A DNA stretch of 64,000 bases, from positions 2,247,897 to 2,311,896 of the forward strand of contig JAREIK010002991.1 of assembly GCA_029783825.1 (NCBI GenBank). Reading direction: 5' to 3'. The DNA comes from Sapria himalayana. Taxonomy: Eukaryota; Streptophyta; Magnoliopsida; Malpighiales; Rafflesiaceae. Made by a program: the position numbers and the translations under genes. How positions within the stretch are numbered: position 1 is the stretch's first letter; each line of letters starts with the position of its first letter. Below the pieces are notes generated by a model. That model did no database searches. It was not told the origin of the DNA and saw nothing but the letters and a program-made list of their open reading frames with translations. This document shows positions 12,961 through 25,650 of the stretch, in pieces.

Positions 12961-13999
12961 TGTATCTGTAATCACAAATGTGCCCACTACTCCTCTACTC
13001 TCTCTCTTGATCATGTATTGCAACATTATGGGTTAATAAATCTATAAGCACTATATGCTTTTATAGCGGATGTAGCTAGTCGTATTGAATGATTAGTGAA
13101 CCAAGCTAAAACTAGTATTATTTATTGTGGTTATGATTTGTTCTTCTTGTTCCTTGTGATGTTATGTTATCTTTTGCATGATTCATTAATGTTATGTTCA
13201 ACATAATCACTATATAAACATAAATACAAATTTTAATAGTCTAGCCTAGAAATTTCACATTATGTGAGAGTCATGTGTTAGTCATGATAGATGGTGACAG
13301 GTTAGCCATGAGACACACACAAGTGGAGGTGATTTGTCTCTATTCTTGTATGATTTTTATATGTGACACACACATATATTTATTGATGTGCGTATAATGC
13401 TTACGAAGACAAAAGAATAAACACATTTATTATCATATCATTCCATGTCTTTAAGATATTAAAGGTTGGAGAATAAAAATGCATACTCAAAATAGTTATC
13501 AATAAAAATTGACATATTATCTAAGAGGAGTAGAGATTTTAATGACCCATGATTGGAATAAAATGTGATTTAAATGATAAAATACAAAGATAATAACTAT
13601 TAGGGGATCATCCATTGTAGTGAAAGTCCAAGGATGATAGTTACATCATATGCTAAGAAAACACTAGAGCACTTCTATACTAATATTCCATTCATCTAAC
13701 AATTAAATATAACATTGCCCAAATACTAAAGAAATCTTATCATGGACAAGGAAGTGAGTCAGCCCTAGAGTCTAAGTATTTTTTCGAAGACCAAAGTCTA
13801 TCTACTCAACTTGAGCTGTAGTTAGTTCAATATTAGTTAGTCAACTACCTACATAATCTCAATAGGATTGATATCTAGACTTGTATCCAATTTTACTACT
13901 TATACGACACGTATACTTTTGGAACTCCATTGAACTAATTAATCACCCAATAAACTTATGTGACCATGTCACAAATGATAAGTTTTAATATTATAACAA
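12480..13999. repeat. Retrotransposon LTR-like repeat, right member, interrupted
   Basis: Parts (12480-12620 and 13250-13990) are related in the same orientation to 8220-9210. The intervening 12650-13230 has a (GT)n run at about 12935-12961 followed by a CTCTCTCTCTTGATC stretch and looks like a separate insertion, perhaps a solo LTR; its ends were not resolved. No gene is seen. Confidence 0.4.
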
Positions 14000-15395
14000 A
14001 GTTGCAACATTCATCACTATGTCACTTTGGGTAGTAAGTATGAACTATCTTCCTTTAGAAAGTAAATTTCCACATAAATATATTCGAATTTATGTAATTA
14101 AAAATCAATTCTTATAATTTCTCATCAATCATTTACTTGACCCAAGCTAATCTTTGCTTAGGTAATATATATATAATTTACCCTTTTACCCTTTAAGAGT
14201 TAATTTCCATTGGTCTTCCATAAATCACCCTTTATGATTTGTACTGTCTAACATTCCCACAGCCAATAAGTTCATTCAGATATTTAGGACATATAGTCTA
14301 TCATTGAGAATCATTCAGTATCTTGTATTTGTCTCTAGACAAACATTCTTTATACCAAATATCTGTTATGCTCCACCATCACCCAACCAATCTAATTCAT
14401 AGTTTTCAGACATACACATCACAAACACATTAGAATTCGTAGTGACGTGCAAGGTAGCAGTTGAATTCGCCACTTAATCACTCTCATGACTTTGTTGTAT
14501 AATCCAACACTGCTCAAAAAAACTATGTCACCTATATGAAAACTTTTTAGCAACATCTTTCCTTTTTTCTTAGTAACATCTTTTCTCCTACACTTTTCTT
14601 GGAGCTTCTTTCACTTGGGATATAGTCATTTCTGAAGTGTCCTACTTAGTCACAATAATAATACTTTGTTTTCTAGTAGATTTTTTCTTAGAATGACACT
14701 CCCTTCCCTCTCCCCCCATGGGTCTAGTACTTGTCCTAATTCCTTTTCATTCTCCTCAAAAATAAGGATGCTTGGAGAAGTAACTATTTCTTTTCATCTC
14801 GCAACCATATTTACTAGACAATTGGTAACAAAAATCATGGTAAGGATGTTATTTGGAACCAATGCATCCAAGTAGATGAGTGACATATATACCTTTAGCA
14901 CATCATTTAATGTCATTTTCATGGATGTTAGCTAGCTAACCAATACTTAGAAATAACACAAGTGAACATCCATATTAAATCTATTCTGATACTGTATTTT
15001 AACCAAGCATGGAATTAATAGGTTTTTATTTCTTGATATAATTTTCTCATATATCAATTCTATCTTTTTTCATATCTCATATGCTTTTGTGATTGCAGAT
15101 ATGTGGTGGAAAGTTGTCTTTCCAACATATTGGTGCATCATGGTGGTGACCTTATTGTGTAATTTTTCTAATATCCATCATTTATACTTTCTAATTTCAA
15201 TTCAGTGAAAATTGGTTCAAGGCTCCAAGTAGGTTCTTTATCATAAAAAGATTTATTATTTTTATTTATAGGTGGATAGTTAAATGGTTTTAACCTAATC
15301 ATTTAAAGTAAATTATTTTCTTCATACAACATGAAGAAAATAATTTTTCACTAAAAAATAAAATACCAAAAATTAATTAACACTTTGATATCACT
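14000..15395 (-). pseudogene. Copia gag-protease remnant, minus strand
   Basis: Read on the minus strand this follows the start of a Copia polyprotein. A degenerate tRNA-Met primer site (TGATATCAAAGTG) lies near 15378-15390. A gag-like stretch follows (about 15240-14680), ending in a zinc-knuckle-like segment (KYYYCD, then VGHFRNDY, near 14660-14590). A protease-like region follows at about 14440-14250 (WLGDGGA in place of the usual D-S/T-G-A). Stops and frameshifts are frequent. Integrase and RT are absent; the element is cut off on the left by the gypsy-related repeat. Confidence 0.55.
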
Positions 15396-15854
15396 TATTT
15401 GGGCCGATCGAGATGAAGCCTTCAATAATAGTTTCAAAACTATTTATCGGTTCAGTAATAATGTAATATTAATTAATTTTGACATTATAATTTAAGTTTT
15501 TAAATTATATCATCATTTTAAAACTTTACCAATTGTAGTGGATTTCAAACAATCTTTTCTAGGGGTTTTCACTAAAATATTCTATCTATTTAAAATTTAA
15601 AATATATTTTAATTTAAATTTAATAACCTAGACAATTTTCAAAATTTCCTATATTTAATTTTATATTTTCAAAATCCAAAATCTTAAATCAACTTTTGCT
15701 TGATTTTAATTATTTTAAAAATTGAAATTTATAATCAAACACACATATACTATATGTAGTTTCAAATTTATTATTATATATATATATATACACTTTAAAT
15801 TACCCAAATAATTAAATGCAATCACAATCACAACTAACAAATGTCCAAAACAAT
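15396..15854 (-). mobile_element. Probable LTR or leader of the minus-strand Copia remnant
   Basis: This AT-rich sequence sits immediately 5' (on the minus strand) of the degenerate primer binding site. It contains an (AT)n run near 15776-15790. LTR ends could not be fixed because no second copy is present. Confidence 0.3.
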
Positions 15855-16029
15855 TATAATTATAATTTTTTTTACCCTCCCCCCCAATCCCTCCTTACCA
15901 AATCTAGGATAAATACATATGACAAACTTTTATACTAGTCAATCATCTCAGTAGTGAGCACAATCAATCACATTTAATTTTGAAGTTCTTATAAGATCAA
16001 ATACATTAGTAATAGTTTAAACGCATCTA
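15855..16029 (-). mobile_element. 5S rRNA-derived SINE-like unit, copy 3 (minus strand)
   Basis: On the minus strand it reads 5S-like head (AGATGCG start at 16028, TAAGAACTTCAAAATTAA core), G-rich block (about 15875-15898) and A-rich tail. AAAACAAT occurs directly on both sides (15847-15854 and 16030-16037), a plausible 8-bp target-site duplication. It is the only copy in the window on the minus strand. Confidence 0.65.
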
Positions 16030-16084
16030 AAAACAATAACAATTTGAAATTAAATAAAATTGTAAATAAAATTATAAGATCAAA

Positions 16085-16110
16085 TACACCAAAACACATG
16101 TTTTGGTGTA
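16085..16110. repeat. Perfect palindrome (11-bp arms)
   Basis: TACACCAAAAC (16085-16095) and GTTTTGGTGTA (16100-16110) are exact reverse complements around a 4-bp loop. Function is unknown; it may be the tip of a foldback element. The rest of 16111-16420 shows no gene. Confidence 0.6.
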
Positions 16111-16419
16111 TTTTTGGAGTACCAAGCATGAAGATCTCCACAGCACTTCCCTCCAACAAACACCTTACGAGCACATCATGAATAATCTTCGCCACATGAG
16201 CACAATGAGGGCATCATTGCACAAAAACTATGCGAACACACACAGAAACATCACACAAACACCACACGAACGCTGCACATCCTATGCAAGTATCTCTTGT
16301 ACAAAATAATATTAGAGGAAAATTACTCTTCTTTACCCTCCCTTGATTTGTTATAAAAGATTGAAAAACCTTGTAGCCTTTATAGATGATAAACTAGAGA
16401 AAATGAGATGATCACTTTT

Positions 16420-18450
16420 TCTTTTTCTTTTTTTGGACGCACATCATGCACAACCAAATTGAAGTCGTGGTCCAACTTTTCTTTTGCATTACATATGTAC
16501 GCAAAAGGTATGTCAAACTCATTTTTTTTCCGAGGTATTTGTATTTGGTATACCAAATATAATTTTTTTGTAAAAAAAGAGAATTTTTAAAAAATTTAAA
16601 AAGTGCACAAAACTGCAAAATAATTGCATTTTGTTACATTGAAAATCGGAAACACAATTTTGACCCAACTAACATGTTAGTGGTTAAAAAATATAAATAA
16701 ATATTTGACTTGCCTTGCACTAGCCAACAACGAACGTGGGATTCAAACCCACATGTTTCACTTTGTAAAATATCCTTTATCACTCTGCTACATGAAAAAA
16801 TCAAATATTTTATTGATATCTATATATATATATAAACTTAATATAAATATATAAATATAAACATATAAAAATGTTTTGGTTTTTATATGTTTATGTTTAT
16901 ATATTTATATACGTGGTTATCAAAAAAATATAAATATAAATAACTAAATAAATAAGTATGTGTGCGTGGGGGTTGTTTATTTATATATGTTAATGTTTAT
17001 ATATTTATATATATTATAGTTTATAATTGTTTAAGTTTATATATTTATGTTTAAATATATATATATATATATACATAGAATACACACACGCACACATAAA
17101 TTTTATTCGAATAAATTTGATTTGTTTCATATAACATGGTGGCAGATAATGTTTTGCATGGGAATTATGTTCTTGGGTGTTTGCCTAGAAATTTTTAACA
17201 TTTAGAAACTCAAATATTGATATTTTTTAAAAAGTCAAAACTAAAAATAAATTAAAAAATAAGGGCACCTGAATTAGTAAATCCTAAACTACCCTCACCC
17301 CTCTTCCCTGACCCCTCGCCCTCGCTCCTGGCCCATGCACTCGCCCCTCTCCCTCGCCTGTCTCCCCTCACCCGTTTGCCCTCACCTCTCACCTCTCACT
17401 CACCACTCCCCCCCATCTTCACTAGCTTCTTACGTGTAGCTCCAACAAGCTCAACATGGATCTTGATAATTTTTGTGTAGCTCCTCAAGCTCCATTGTGG
17501 AGCTTGATGGAACTCCACGAGCTCCTTCATGGAACTCAAGGTGCTCCATAGCTCCATCGAGTCCACGATGGATCTCCAGGTGCTCTTCGAGCTCCAGTGA
17601 GCTCATTGGAACTCCTCGAGCTCCACTTCAACCTCGCTGGAGCTCAACGGAGCTCCTTAGTGGAGCTAGTGAAGTTCCGTCGAACTCTACGATGAAGCTC
17701 GAGGAGCTCCGATGAGCTCCTCCGTGGAGTTCGACAGAGCTCCTCCGTGGAGTTCGACAGAGTTCCTCCGTGGAGTTCGACAGAGCTCCACGAGATTCAC
17801 GAAGGAGCTCACTAGAGCTCTACGTCAAGCTCGATAGAGCTCCATGAAGGAGCTCATGGAAATGAGCGAGGGGAGAGTGGTGGATAGAGAGGGGCAAGAA
17901 ATGAGGACAAACGTGCGAGGGGGAGGGGTGAGGGCGTCAGCGAGGGCGAGAGAGGGGCGAGGTTAGTTTAGGACTTAAGAATTCGAGTGCCCTTATTTTT
18001 AATCTATTTTTAATTTTGTGACTTTTTTAAATATATCAAAAGTTTAGTTTCTAAATATTAAAAATTTCTGGGAAAACACTTCAAAACACAATTTCCCCAT
18101 ATACCACCATGTGAAACATGAGTTTGAATCTCAATTATGTCGTTGATTAATGTATCACAAGTTAAATATTAAATTAATTTTTTATTATTTTTTTAATTAT
18201 CGACTTGTTAGCTAAGGGTAAAATCAAGTTTCTAATTCTCAATAAATCAGAACATAATTATATAATATTTTGGTCCATTTTTTAAATTAATTTTTTTAAT
18301 ACTTTATGTTTGGTATACCAAAACATAAATCTATATTTTTTTCATATGCATGCTCCCCATGTCCGAAAATCAAATACATACACCACCATTATTTTTTTTT
18401 TAAATATTTTATTTTGCTGCGTAAAAAAACATAAGCGTTTAAATTTATTT
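16420..18450. mobile_element. Element with long terminal inverted repeats and GAGCTC-rich core
   Basis: Sequence from about 16540 to 17340 reappears inverted from about 18330 back to 17930. Shared blocks include a TTTGGTATACCAA palindrome near each end, TAGAAACT(C/A)AA with the AAAATAAGGGCAC block, and the transition into GC-rich sequence (CCTAAACTA then CCCTC). The left arm carries about 360 bp of extra AT microsatellite-rich sequence (16790-17110) not present in the right arm. The core (17420-17870) is built from many imperfect GAGCTCC/GGAGCTC repeats. Long arms suggest a Mutator-like or foldback element, but terminal sequences and a 9-bp duplication were not resolved and no transposase is present. 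Confidence 0.55.
16732..16797 (-). other. tRNA-like sequence with A and B boxes
   Basis: On the minus strand TAGCAGAGTGA (16781-16791) fits the Pol III A box TRGCNNAGYGG at all but the last position. GGTTTGAATCC, in a GTGGG...CCCAC stem (about 16737-16756), fits the B box GGTTCGANTCC with one change. Spacing is tRNA-like, but no complete cloverleaf with acceptor stem was established, so this is a tRNA-derived relic or SINE head rather than a tRNA gene. The right arm of the surrounding inverted repeat keeps only the B-box half (near 18120). Confidence 0.5.
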
Positions 18451-18620
18451 AATGTTAATTCCACTCTTATTTAATGAGATCACCCCGACTTTTAAAATTA
18501 TTTAATTAACATTAAATTCAATGCCAAGCGAGCCTGACTGCTGCCTCTGCAAAAACGGTACTAGAACACAACAAACTACGGAGTATAAAATAACACTCTA
18601 CATTAACCCCAACTTAGTTT
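18451..18620 (+). promoter_or_regulatory. Putative core promoter of the PP2C gene
   Basis: A TATA-box match, TATAAAATAA, lies at 18584-18593. Transcription would start about 30 bp downstream, just before pyrimidine-rich, GC-richer sequence that differs from the AT-rich repeats around it. No other gene downstream on this strand competes for this promoter. The link to the PP2C coding exons depends on a long 5' UTR intron and is inferred. Confidence 0.4.
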
Positions 18621-19011
18621 GAAATTTAAATTACAGTTAGAATTCCATATTCCCCATGAGTCCGCTCTCACTTCTCTGATCTCTCGTGTCCCTTTGGTGC
18701 CGCCTTCCGTGCTGCCCTCTGCTGTGTAATTAGCGTCAATAATTAATACGCACGTGCCGTCGTACTGTCACCATTGTATGTCACAGTGACGACGCAGTGC
18801 GCACTCCACTCCACTGGCTTATCCAGGATCCAGCTGTTGCTACCTGCAATTTCGCTTCATTTTCCAAAGCTTGGAATCCTTCTCGATTCTGGTACTTCGC
18901 ATGTTCAATTCAAATTTACTCTATAACTTGCTTATCCCGTCGGTTCAAGTAGGAAATTAAGTATTAATTCATGTGGTTCTCGATTGTTTCGTGGCTTCCA
19001 TCGACAAAAAG
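18615..19011 (+). other. Putative 5' UTR exon of the PP2C gene
   Basis: This non-repetitive, GC-richer stretch includes CT-rich sequence at 18661-18720, a G-box CACGTG at 18751-18756, and ends at a good splice donor (AAAAG|GTGCGTGAG, intron from 19012). A strong acceptor lies at 25998-25999 (polypyrimidine tract then TTCCAG), followed by 179 bp of leader (26000-26178) before the coding start. A 5' UTR intron of about 7 kb would result. No long reading frame lies here, in line with a leader. Confidence 0.4.
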
Positions 19012-21929
19012 GTGCGTGAGCATGAACTGCTATGTTATAATCTTTCAATTTGGGAAGTAGCGCATGTGTGTGGTTGAATTAATGGCGGAATTTAATTTTG
19101 GGAATGAGAATTAACTCATCAAAAAACAAAGGTTTAATTGGAGTTAAAATGCTTGGTGATTCTCTTCTCAACATGTTTTTGAATGATTAAATTTGGATTT
19201 TGGAACGACTGGTTCACACCATTAATTCCAGACCAGCCTTGGCGACTGGTCTCTTTCTCATACTCATCGTGTAAGTGTAAAAAGATTTACTATTATTTTA
19301 TTTTTTTCATATTTTAGGGACTCCTGATAAGTGTTATTTTCCTGTTTCTTCTCAAATCATCAAACAAATGGAATTAGGTATTAGGATGAGAATAATTGTT
19401 CTTTAAATTAAAAAAAAAAAGAAAAAAAATCATGTCCTAAACTTCTTAGTTGTGTTATCTTATGATATATTTAGTGTTTCATTTAAATAATGTTTGAAAC
19501 TTAAATGAAATAGTTGTATCAGAACATATTCTTGGATAATTTTATGTTGTATATAGCATAGAGTTCTCGTAAGGTTTGGGGAATTTGAAGTATTTTTTTT
19601 TTTGTATTTTTTTTGTACCCTCGTTCATTTTTTAAATCAATGGAATGAAATAACTTAGCTTTCCCAATAAAATAAAAATGAAAATAATAACTAGTGGATA
19701 TGAAATATGTAAGCTTTGGAAAAACTCTAATAGGTGGATATGAAAAACTCTAATAGGTGATTTGACTATGTCAAATATAGGCCTCTTAATGTTGGGAAGT
19801 TCGAGTCTATTCTAATGGAAAGAGAAAAAAATGAGAGATAAATCTCGGATAAATTAGGTATAAGTTATAATTTATGATTTAACTACTAAAAGGTTAGGGG
19901 TAATTATAATTTTGATAAAGTGAATTGAAAGAGCTTAATCCATACAACTTATACATTATAAAATTAATTAGCAATTTATTTTCTATGCTATTTGGAATTT
20001 AAACTTGGTACAAATGTATTAAAATTTAATTGGGGTTTGAACAATTTGTAATTATTAGTACTAGACTAGTTCCTAATGCCTTTTTTTGCATATTAGTCTA
20101 TGAGCAATAAAGTATCTTTTTTTAATATTTTATTTTCTATATATTTTTTGTAGGCTAAATTTATTATAACTTGTTGGTTTTTCTATGTTGTGCAATTTGA
20201 TGATTGAATTAATATAATATATATTTTTTCATTATTTTAAGTATTTTATTTTATATGGTATCAAAGAGAATATATCAATTGCTAGATGCCATAGCAAGTG
20301 ATGACATAAAATACATAAAAATCTTAATATTTTAATGTTTATTCTTCCTTACATGAAGTTAAATTAATTGCATGATATAATGATTAAATTATCTGAATTT
20401 TTTTTTTATTTTTTCTCAAAAATTTATTGTATTATTTATTAATTCAAAATTTCTATAATTTTCAGGCCTAGTATATCTATTATAAAAAAAATATGATATT
20501 CTCATTATAATTATTAAATTGTCTCATGCGAAACATATTTTGTTATACATCAAAATGATTGATAGACATGATAAATCATTATTTTATGATATAATCTAAT
20601 AAATTATTCTTAAGCTAATTGCATCTTTGATATAATAAGTATTATTATTTTTTGTTATTCTTAGTTTTTACTAATATCTATAGTGATCGATTAATGTGCA
20701 AATAAATATATTATAGTTAATAAATTATTATTTTATTATTTTTTTAAAAACTCATGATATTACTATAGTTAACATTTTTAGTCATAAGATATTTGGAGAT
20801 ATTGGATATCAAAGTATCAAATTGAAACCTCTAGCTCTATATCACATATCTTATACTAATGGATAAATGGAGTTATTTTATAAGTTGTTTTATGTAATTC
20901 ATATTATCAATCAACTTAATTTTTTTTAAATTATAGGAATTCCCTTAATATGCTTGATTGTTTTTTATTATTTTTTGGAATGCCTAACCTTTTTATTTCT
21001 TTTGGAAAAATTAGGATTGATGGAGGAATACATGAAGAAAATTAGAATTTAGTATGAATGTGGCTCATGTTAATCCCGAAAGTATATTAGGATTATCTAT
21101 TTGATACAATAATATGATTTTTATGTAAATATTTTTAATTTGATTCATATTAATATTTTGTGATCATGTCATATTTTTGTTATTTTTATTAATAATTATT
21201 TATAATGATAAAATTGAGTATTAGAATTCATTATAAAGCCTAAAGGATAGTAATAAAGTGATATAAAAATCATTTTAAGCAAGATTTTAATATTCATAGA
21301 AGTAATAATATCTCAAGTTCTTTAAAATTTTTTTGATTGCTATAAATAAAATTGAGCATCAAATCTTTTGTGTTACTACAGTATGATAGTTAGGAGAAAG
21401 AATAAATGTTTGATTGAAATTATTACTATATTTTTTATATATAGAGATTTGATAAATCAAGTGCTGTCAAAGGAGTACTACATTAAAATTATTGTTTTAT
21501 GGAAAGGATCTCATCGTTTATTTATGAAAAAAATCTATATTAGAAGTCTCAAAATTAGTCGAGCTAGGTTAGCCCATTTGATGGAGCTTGCCAGCTTGGC
21601 TCGACCCGACCTACTTGGATGGTCGTGCTCGAGCAACATATTCGGCTATGTCGTTGCTAAAATCACGATTGTCTGGCTTTTGCAGGCAGCCTCAAATGAC
21701 TAAATACATTACAATTGGGGGTTGGTCCCAATGCTAATTTTTTCATATTTAATTTTTTTTAAAAAAAGAAAATGTGATATGCCCTGCCGACCTGCCTTTA
21801 AACACATTGCAGTGTGTAGTCTCTGGACATCCACTGTATATCATGAGTTTCATAAATGAAATTTGTTGTTCATTTTATTTTTCAGTGTCAAAGCTAGGAT
21901 TGGCACGCCCTAGTGAAAGATAGTGCATG

Positions 21930-22340
21930 ACGATGTAGGTTTATGTGTGTCTATATGCTACACAGAAAAATAGTGTGCATCATGTGTGTGATAGCAGCGT
22001 GTGTTATGTTGTGGCTAGCAACAGTAACACGTATCATAGTAACATGCTGCTTAATGATATGATAGTGACATGCAATAGTAATTTGGTGTGCAATAGTGTG
22101 TAGTGGCGCAGTTAGTGAATTGAAACAATGTGACACATTAGTGTGTGAAGGTGTGCGCAACAATAGTCATGTCGTGGTGCATTATGTATGTAACAATGCA
22201 TGTGAGTGTGCGTGACAATGGGGATGTTGTGACATGCAATGTGGCGCACGTGTGATAGTTCGGTGATATATGGCGTGTAGTGTGGTGTACGTGTTACAAT
22301 GTGGTGTACTTGTGTGCTATTACTATTTACCTGATGCACT
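21930..22340. repeat. Cryptic GT-rich low-complexity block
   Basis: About 400 bp consists of irregular GTGTG, ATGTG and AATGTGG words without a fixed period. The minus strand is correspondingly CA/CAT-rich, and its short open frames are compositional artefacts. No gene or element boundary was recognised. Confidence 0.6.
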
Positions 22341-23659
22341 GCTAGGCAAATGAATTATACTGAATTTATTGTCGGGGTTTGCATGTGGTTCTTTAGTCAA
22401 AAAAAATTTGAACATTTGACAGAGCACAAACAATCATGACTAGCCATAGTGGCATGGATCTGGTTATGATGGGATGTGAAGTCAGGCTCACGTGTCAAAA
22501 TGGTAAGCTGCACGGCATGATTGGAGTTCTTAGCTCACCTGGGCCAAATTCGGCTCATGTGGCAAAATGATTGTGATTGTTCTTGAGTGTCTTTGGGTTG
22601 GGTAGAAACCCAATTCGACTTAGCATGTTAAACGCGCATGCTTATTTTTTTAATATCCGATTAGATTAGGTGCATGAATCATATGTGTTGAATTTTTTTA
22701 AATGATCATGGGTTAGTTTGGGCCAAATGGAATTGAGGTCAATTAATTTTTTTTATGGCTCGAGTTATGCATGACATGTTTATCATCTCTAGATGTGGCT
22801 ACTCCGATGAGATAGAAATAGTATTTTCTTGGCATGATATTATTATATTCTCTTCCTGATAGTTTTGTGAGGTTTCTGGGTTAAATCCTTAGTGATAGAG
22901 GTGGCAAATGGGCTATTTTGGATCGTGTAGGGCTAGATTGAGTAACTCAATTAAATTGACATGTTCAAGCCTCAAGGCATAGTTAATTCGATGCCCGACG
23001 TGATACTCAAACCAGCTCGAGTAGTGCTTGGCTAACTAGTAGCATGGGTAAGGTATAACTATGGCCAATGGCTCATGCCATGTGGACTCAACCCTTGCTG
23101 TGTTTGTGCATAGAGTGTTTTTTATATTGTTTAAATGTATTAATATTATTGTATATCTATAGAAGTGTAATGCAAGATGTAATAGTGAATATAGACGAAT
23201 ACAAATTCATTGAATCATAAAAAAATTTTATATATTTTAAAAAAAAAATTTAAATTTCAATATACACTTATTCCTCAAGTTTATTGTGAAAAATAATATA
23301 AATTATCAAAGTAAATTTATAGTTTATAAGTTATATTTGATTATACTTGAATCCTGGTGACTATTCTATATACACTTATTCCTAATCTTTACTGTGAAAA
23401 TAATATTTTTTATGTTTAGTTGGTATATTTTTTTATCTGTGAGATATCATCGATATAATTTTCATTATAAATTTTGCCTTAAAGCGATTTACATTCTCAT
23501 TTAGATGTATTCATAGTAAAAACTCATCTGTAATAAATAATATATTTTTTCACAAGTTAAAATATTTATTTTCAAGTCTCAGAAATAGAGAGAATTTATT
23601 TATTCTAACATGATTTGGTTCTATTATATGAGAGATAATATATCATAAGAAGATTTGAG

Positions 23660-24350
23660 TTTCTTAATATCATTCTGAGAAAGGATAAAAGAAATAAAAA
23701 ATGAGCAGACATGCATATGATAATATCTGTGAGATAATGTGCTGGGTACAACTTTCTTGTTCTTTTTGGAGAGTGATTGAAAAGTCTAGTCCAGAAGGAT
23801 TAGTTATAAGATCATCTAATTTCCTGATAGATTTATTTTTGGTAGACTTATGAACTATTGTGTTATTTGGACTTGAGAGAAATTCTCTCTTGTGAAACCT
23901 CGCAATTTCAAGAATCAATATGATTTGTATTTTTTGGCATATATAATGGTTTTATATTAGTGTTGTAATAATATGAACTAACAAATAATTCATATGTCTA
24001 ATATGCATGCTTACTTTTCCTAGGCTTGCTGAAAATGGACTCATGTTCGAAAAAGGTCGCATCAATATTTATTTAAATAATATCAATCTTTTGATAAAAA
24101 ATACTTATGTCTATTTTAGGTACTAGAATATCAAGGAAAAAATATTTTAAGGCCTTAGGTGTTAACTTGTCTGATCTTGGGGAGATATTATGGATAAAAT
24201 AAGTATTCATAAAACTTATTAGAGATAAACTAATTGATATTTCTTTAGGATATATGGTCTGAAAGATCATACATTGAGAAAATATAAAATAATGTTCAAT
24301 TGATAATATAATTTGTAGATATAATTACATCTCCCCAAACATCATTTATA
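23660..24350 (-). pseudogene. Copia pol fragment (integrase end and linker), minus strand
   Basis: Minus-strand frames resemble the integrase C-terminal part of Copia (24270-24073, with DKLTPKALKYFFLDI matching the usual KLDPKSxKCIFLGY block). The linker before RT follows (23918-23670, with LDFSITLQKEQESCTQH then ISQILSYA, matching the usual RKGxRxCTxHPISNFVSY). Stops separate the pieces and no LTR was found. Confidence 0.6.
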
Positions 24351-25299
24351 ATATTCATCTAAAATAAAAGTATTCGAGTTATTTTAAATAAATGTCTATT
24401 CTTTTTTTTAGCAATTTTATCCTATCAATGTGTGTGTTGACACATGAAATTTGATATATAATCTCGTGATTTATCCAACAAGTATTAAAATTATCATATA
24501 TATATATATATATATATTCTAATATATTATTATTTGTTAAATATTTTTATTAAATTAATTTTTGAAATATGCGTGTTAAAGTTTATAATTTATTTGTTAA
24601 AGTCTATGTTTGTTTTTTTATTATTATTATTTTTGATAAGAACACCTAATTTGTGACTCGTCTTAATTATTTTGCTTATTATATAAGGGTTTTCACGCGT
24701 GATATCGAAACCAAGTTGAATGGTATTGAAGATCAATATGATATTAGAGGAAGAACCCTTTTGAAATAAACCTTGATGGAGTGTGTGTGGGAAAGTGGCG
24801 TGAATCCTAGAGTGATAGGAGCCACTCCTACTGTGTGCAACCTTTAGCTGTCGCATACTCAAAGTGGTTGACAATATCATTAGAAGTCACCGACTCATGG
24901 TTAGCCATTTCGTCAATGGCTTAGGAGATGCATCGCCAAAATTCCCACAATGTGTGACCCATAGTTTTTCTGATTGTATTTGTTAGATGTCTTTATATGG
25001 TGTCCGTTGTCTTCATATTGTGTGTGATGTCGTGGAAGTGTTGTGCCGTTAGATCTCTGATGATAATTGATGTTGGTTTTGCACTTAAGATTTTTGATTA
25101 TCTTTGTTTATGTATTTGCCTAGGTTTTGTGTTGGATAGCCATGACGAGCCTTGTTGAAATAGATAAATGGACTTCATTTAAGGTATTATTTCACTCGAG
25201 ATGATGTCATATTATGTTAGAAGAAATTATACCATATACTCTAATAAAACTTGATAATTAATATTATGATTTATGATAATATTTGTTGCTAGTTGCAAG

Positions 25300-25650
25300 T
25301 GTGTATTTATTATGAAAAATATATCTGGATGGGAAGGTAAATCATCTTAAGACGAGACTTGTAGCAAAAAGTTTTATTCAAATATTTGGTATGGATTACA
25401 TTGATATTTTTTTTCCCATCGATCAAAATAACTTCCATATGAAAATTTATTTTACTTGTAGTATTATATATGTGTATGATATACTATATAGTCTTAAAAA
25501 ATATATTTCTCTATGGTGATCAGGTGAGAAGACGCATATGGAGTAACAACTACTTGGGTTTTGAGAAGAGCAGTCACACATAGTTTGTAGACAGTTGATG
25601 ATATCATATGACCAAAAGTAATTATCTAGAGCTTGATTTGTGCGATTTTT
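25300..25650 (+). pseudogene. Copia reverse transcriptase fragment, plus strand
   Basis: Plus-strand frames read as the start of Copia RT with changes: LDGKVNHLKTRLVAKSF then FGMDYIDIF (usual RxKARLVAKGFxQxxGxDYxxTF), and further on KNIFLYGD (usual NAFLHGDL). It is opposite in strand to the Copia fragment at 23660-24350, so they are separate insertions or rearranged. Confidence 0.55.

Noticed and set aside
16732..16797. Functional tRNA gene
   Set aside because: A and B boxes are present, but no acceptor-stem pairing or complete cloverleaf could be built, and it lies within a repeat arm.
17473..17715. Serine-rich 80-residue frame
   Set aside because: It is a translation of the GAGCTCC repeats of the inverted-repeat element, not a gene.
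20250..20275. Copia primer binding site TGGTATCAAAGAG
   Set aside because: No gag-like frame follows and no LTR ends were seen; it is too short to support an element.
21951..22339. Histidine/threonine-rich minus-strand frames
   Set aside because: They are produced by the GT-rich low-complexity block.
22896..23110. hAT element starting TAGAGGTGGCAAATGGGC
   Set aside because: Only one end resembles a hAT terminus; no inverted partner with an 8-bp duplication was found.
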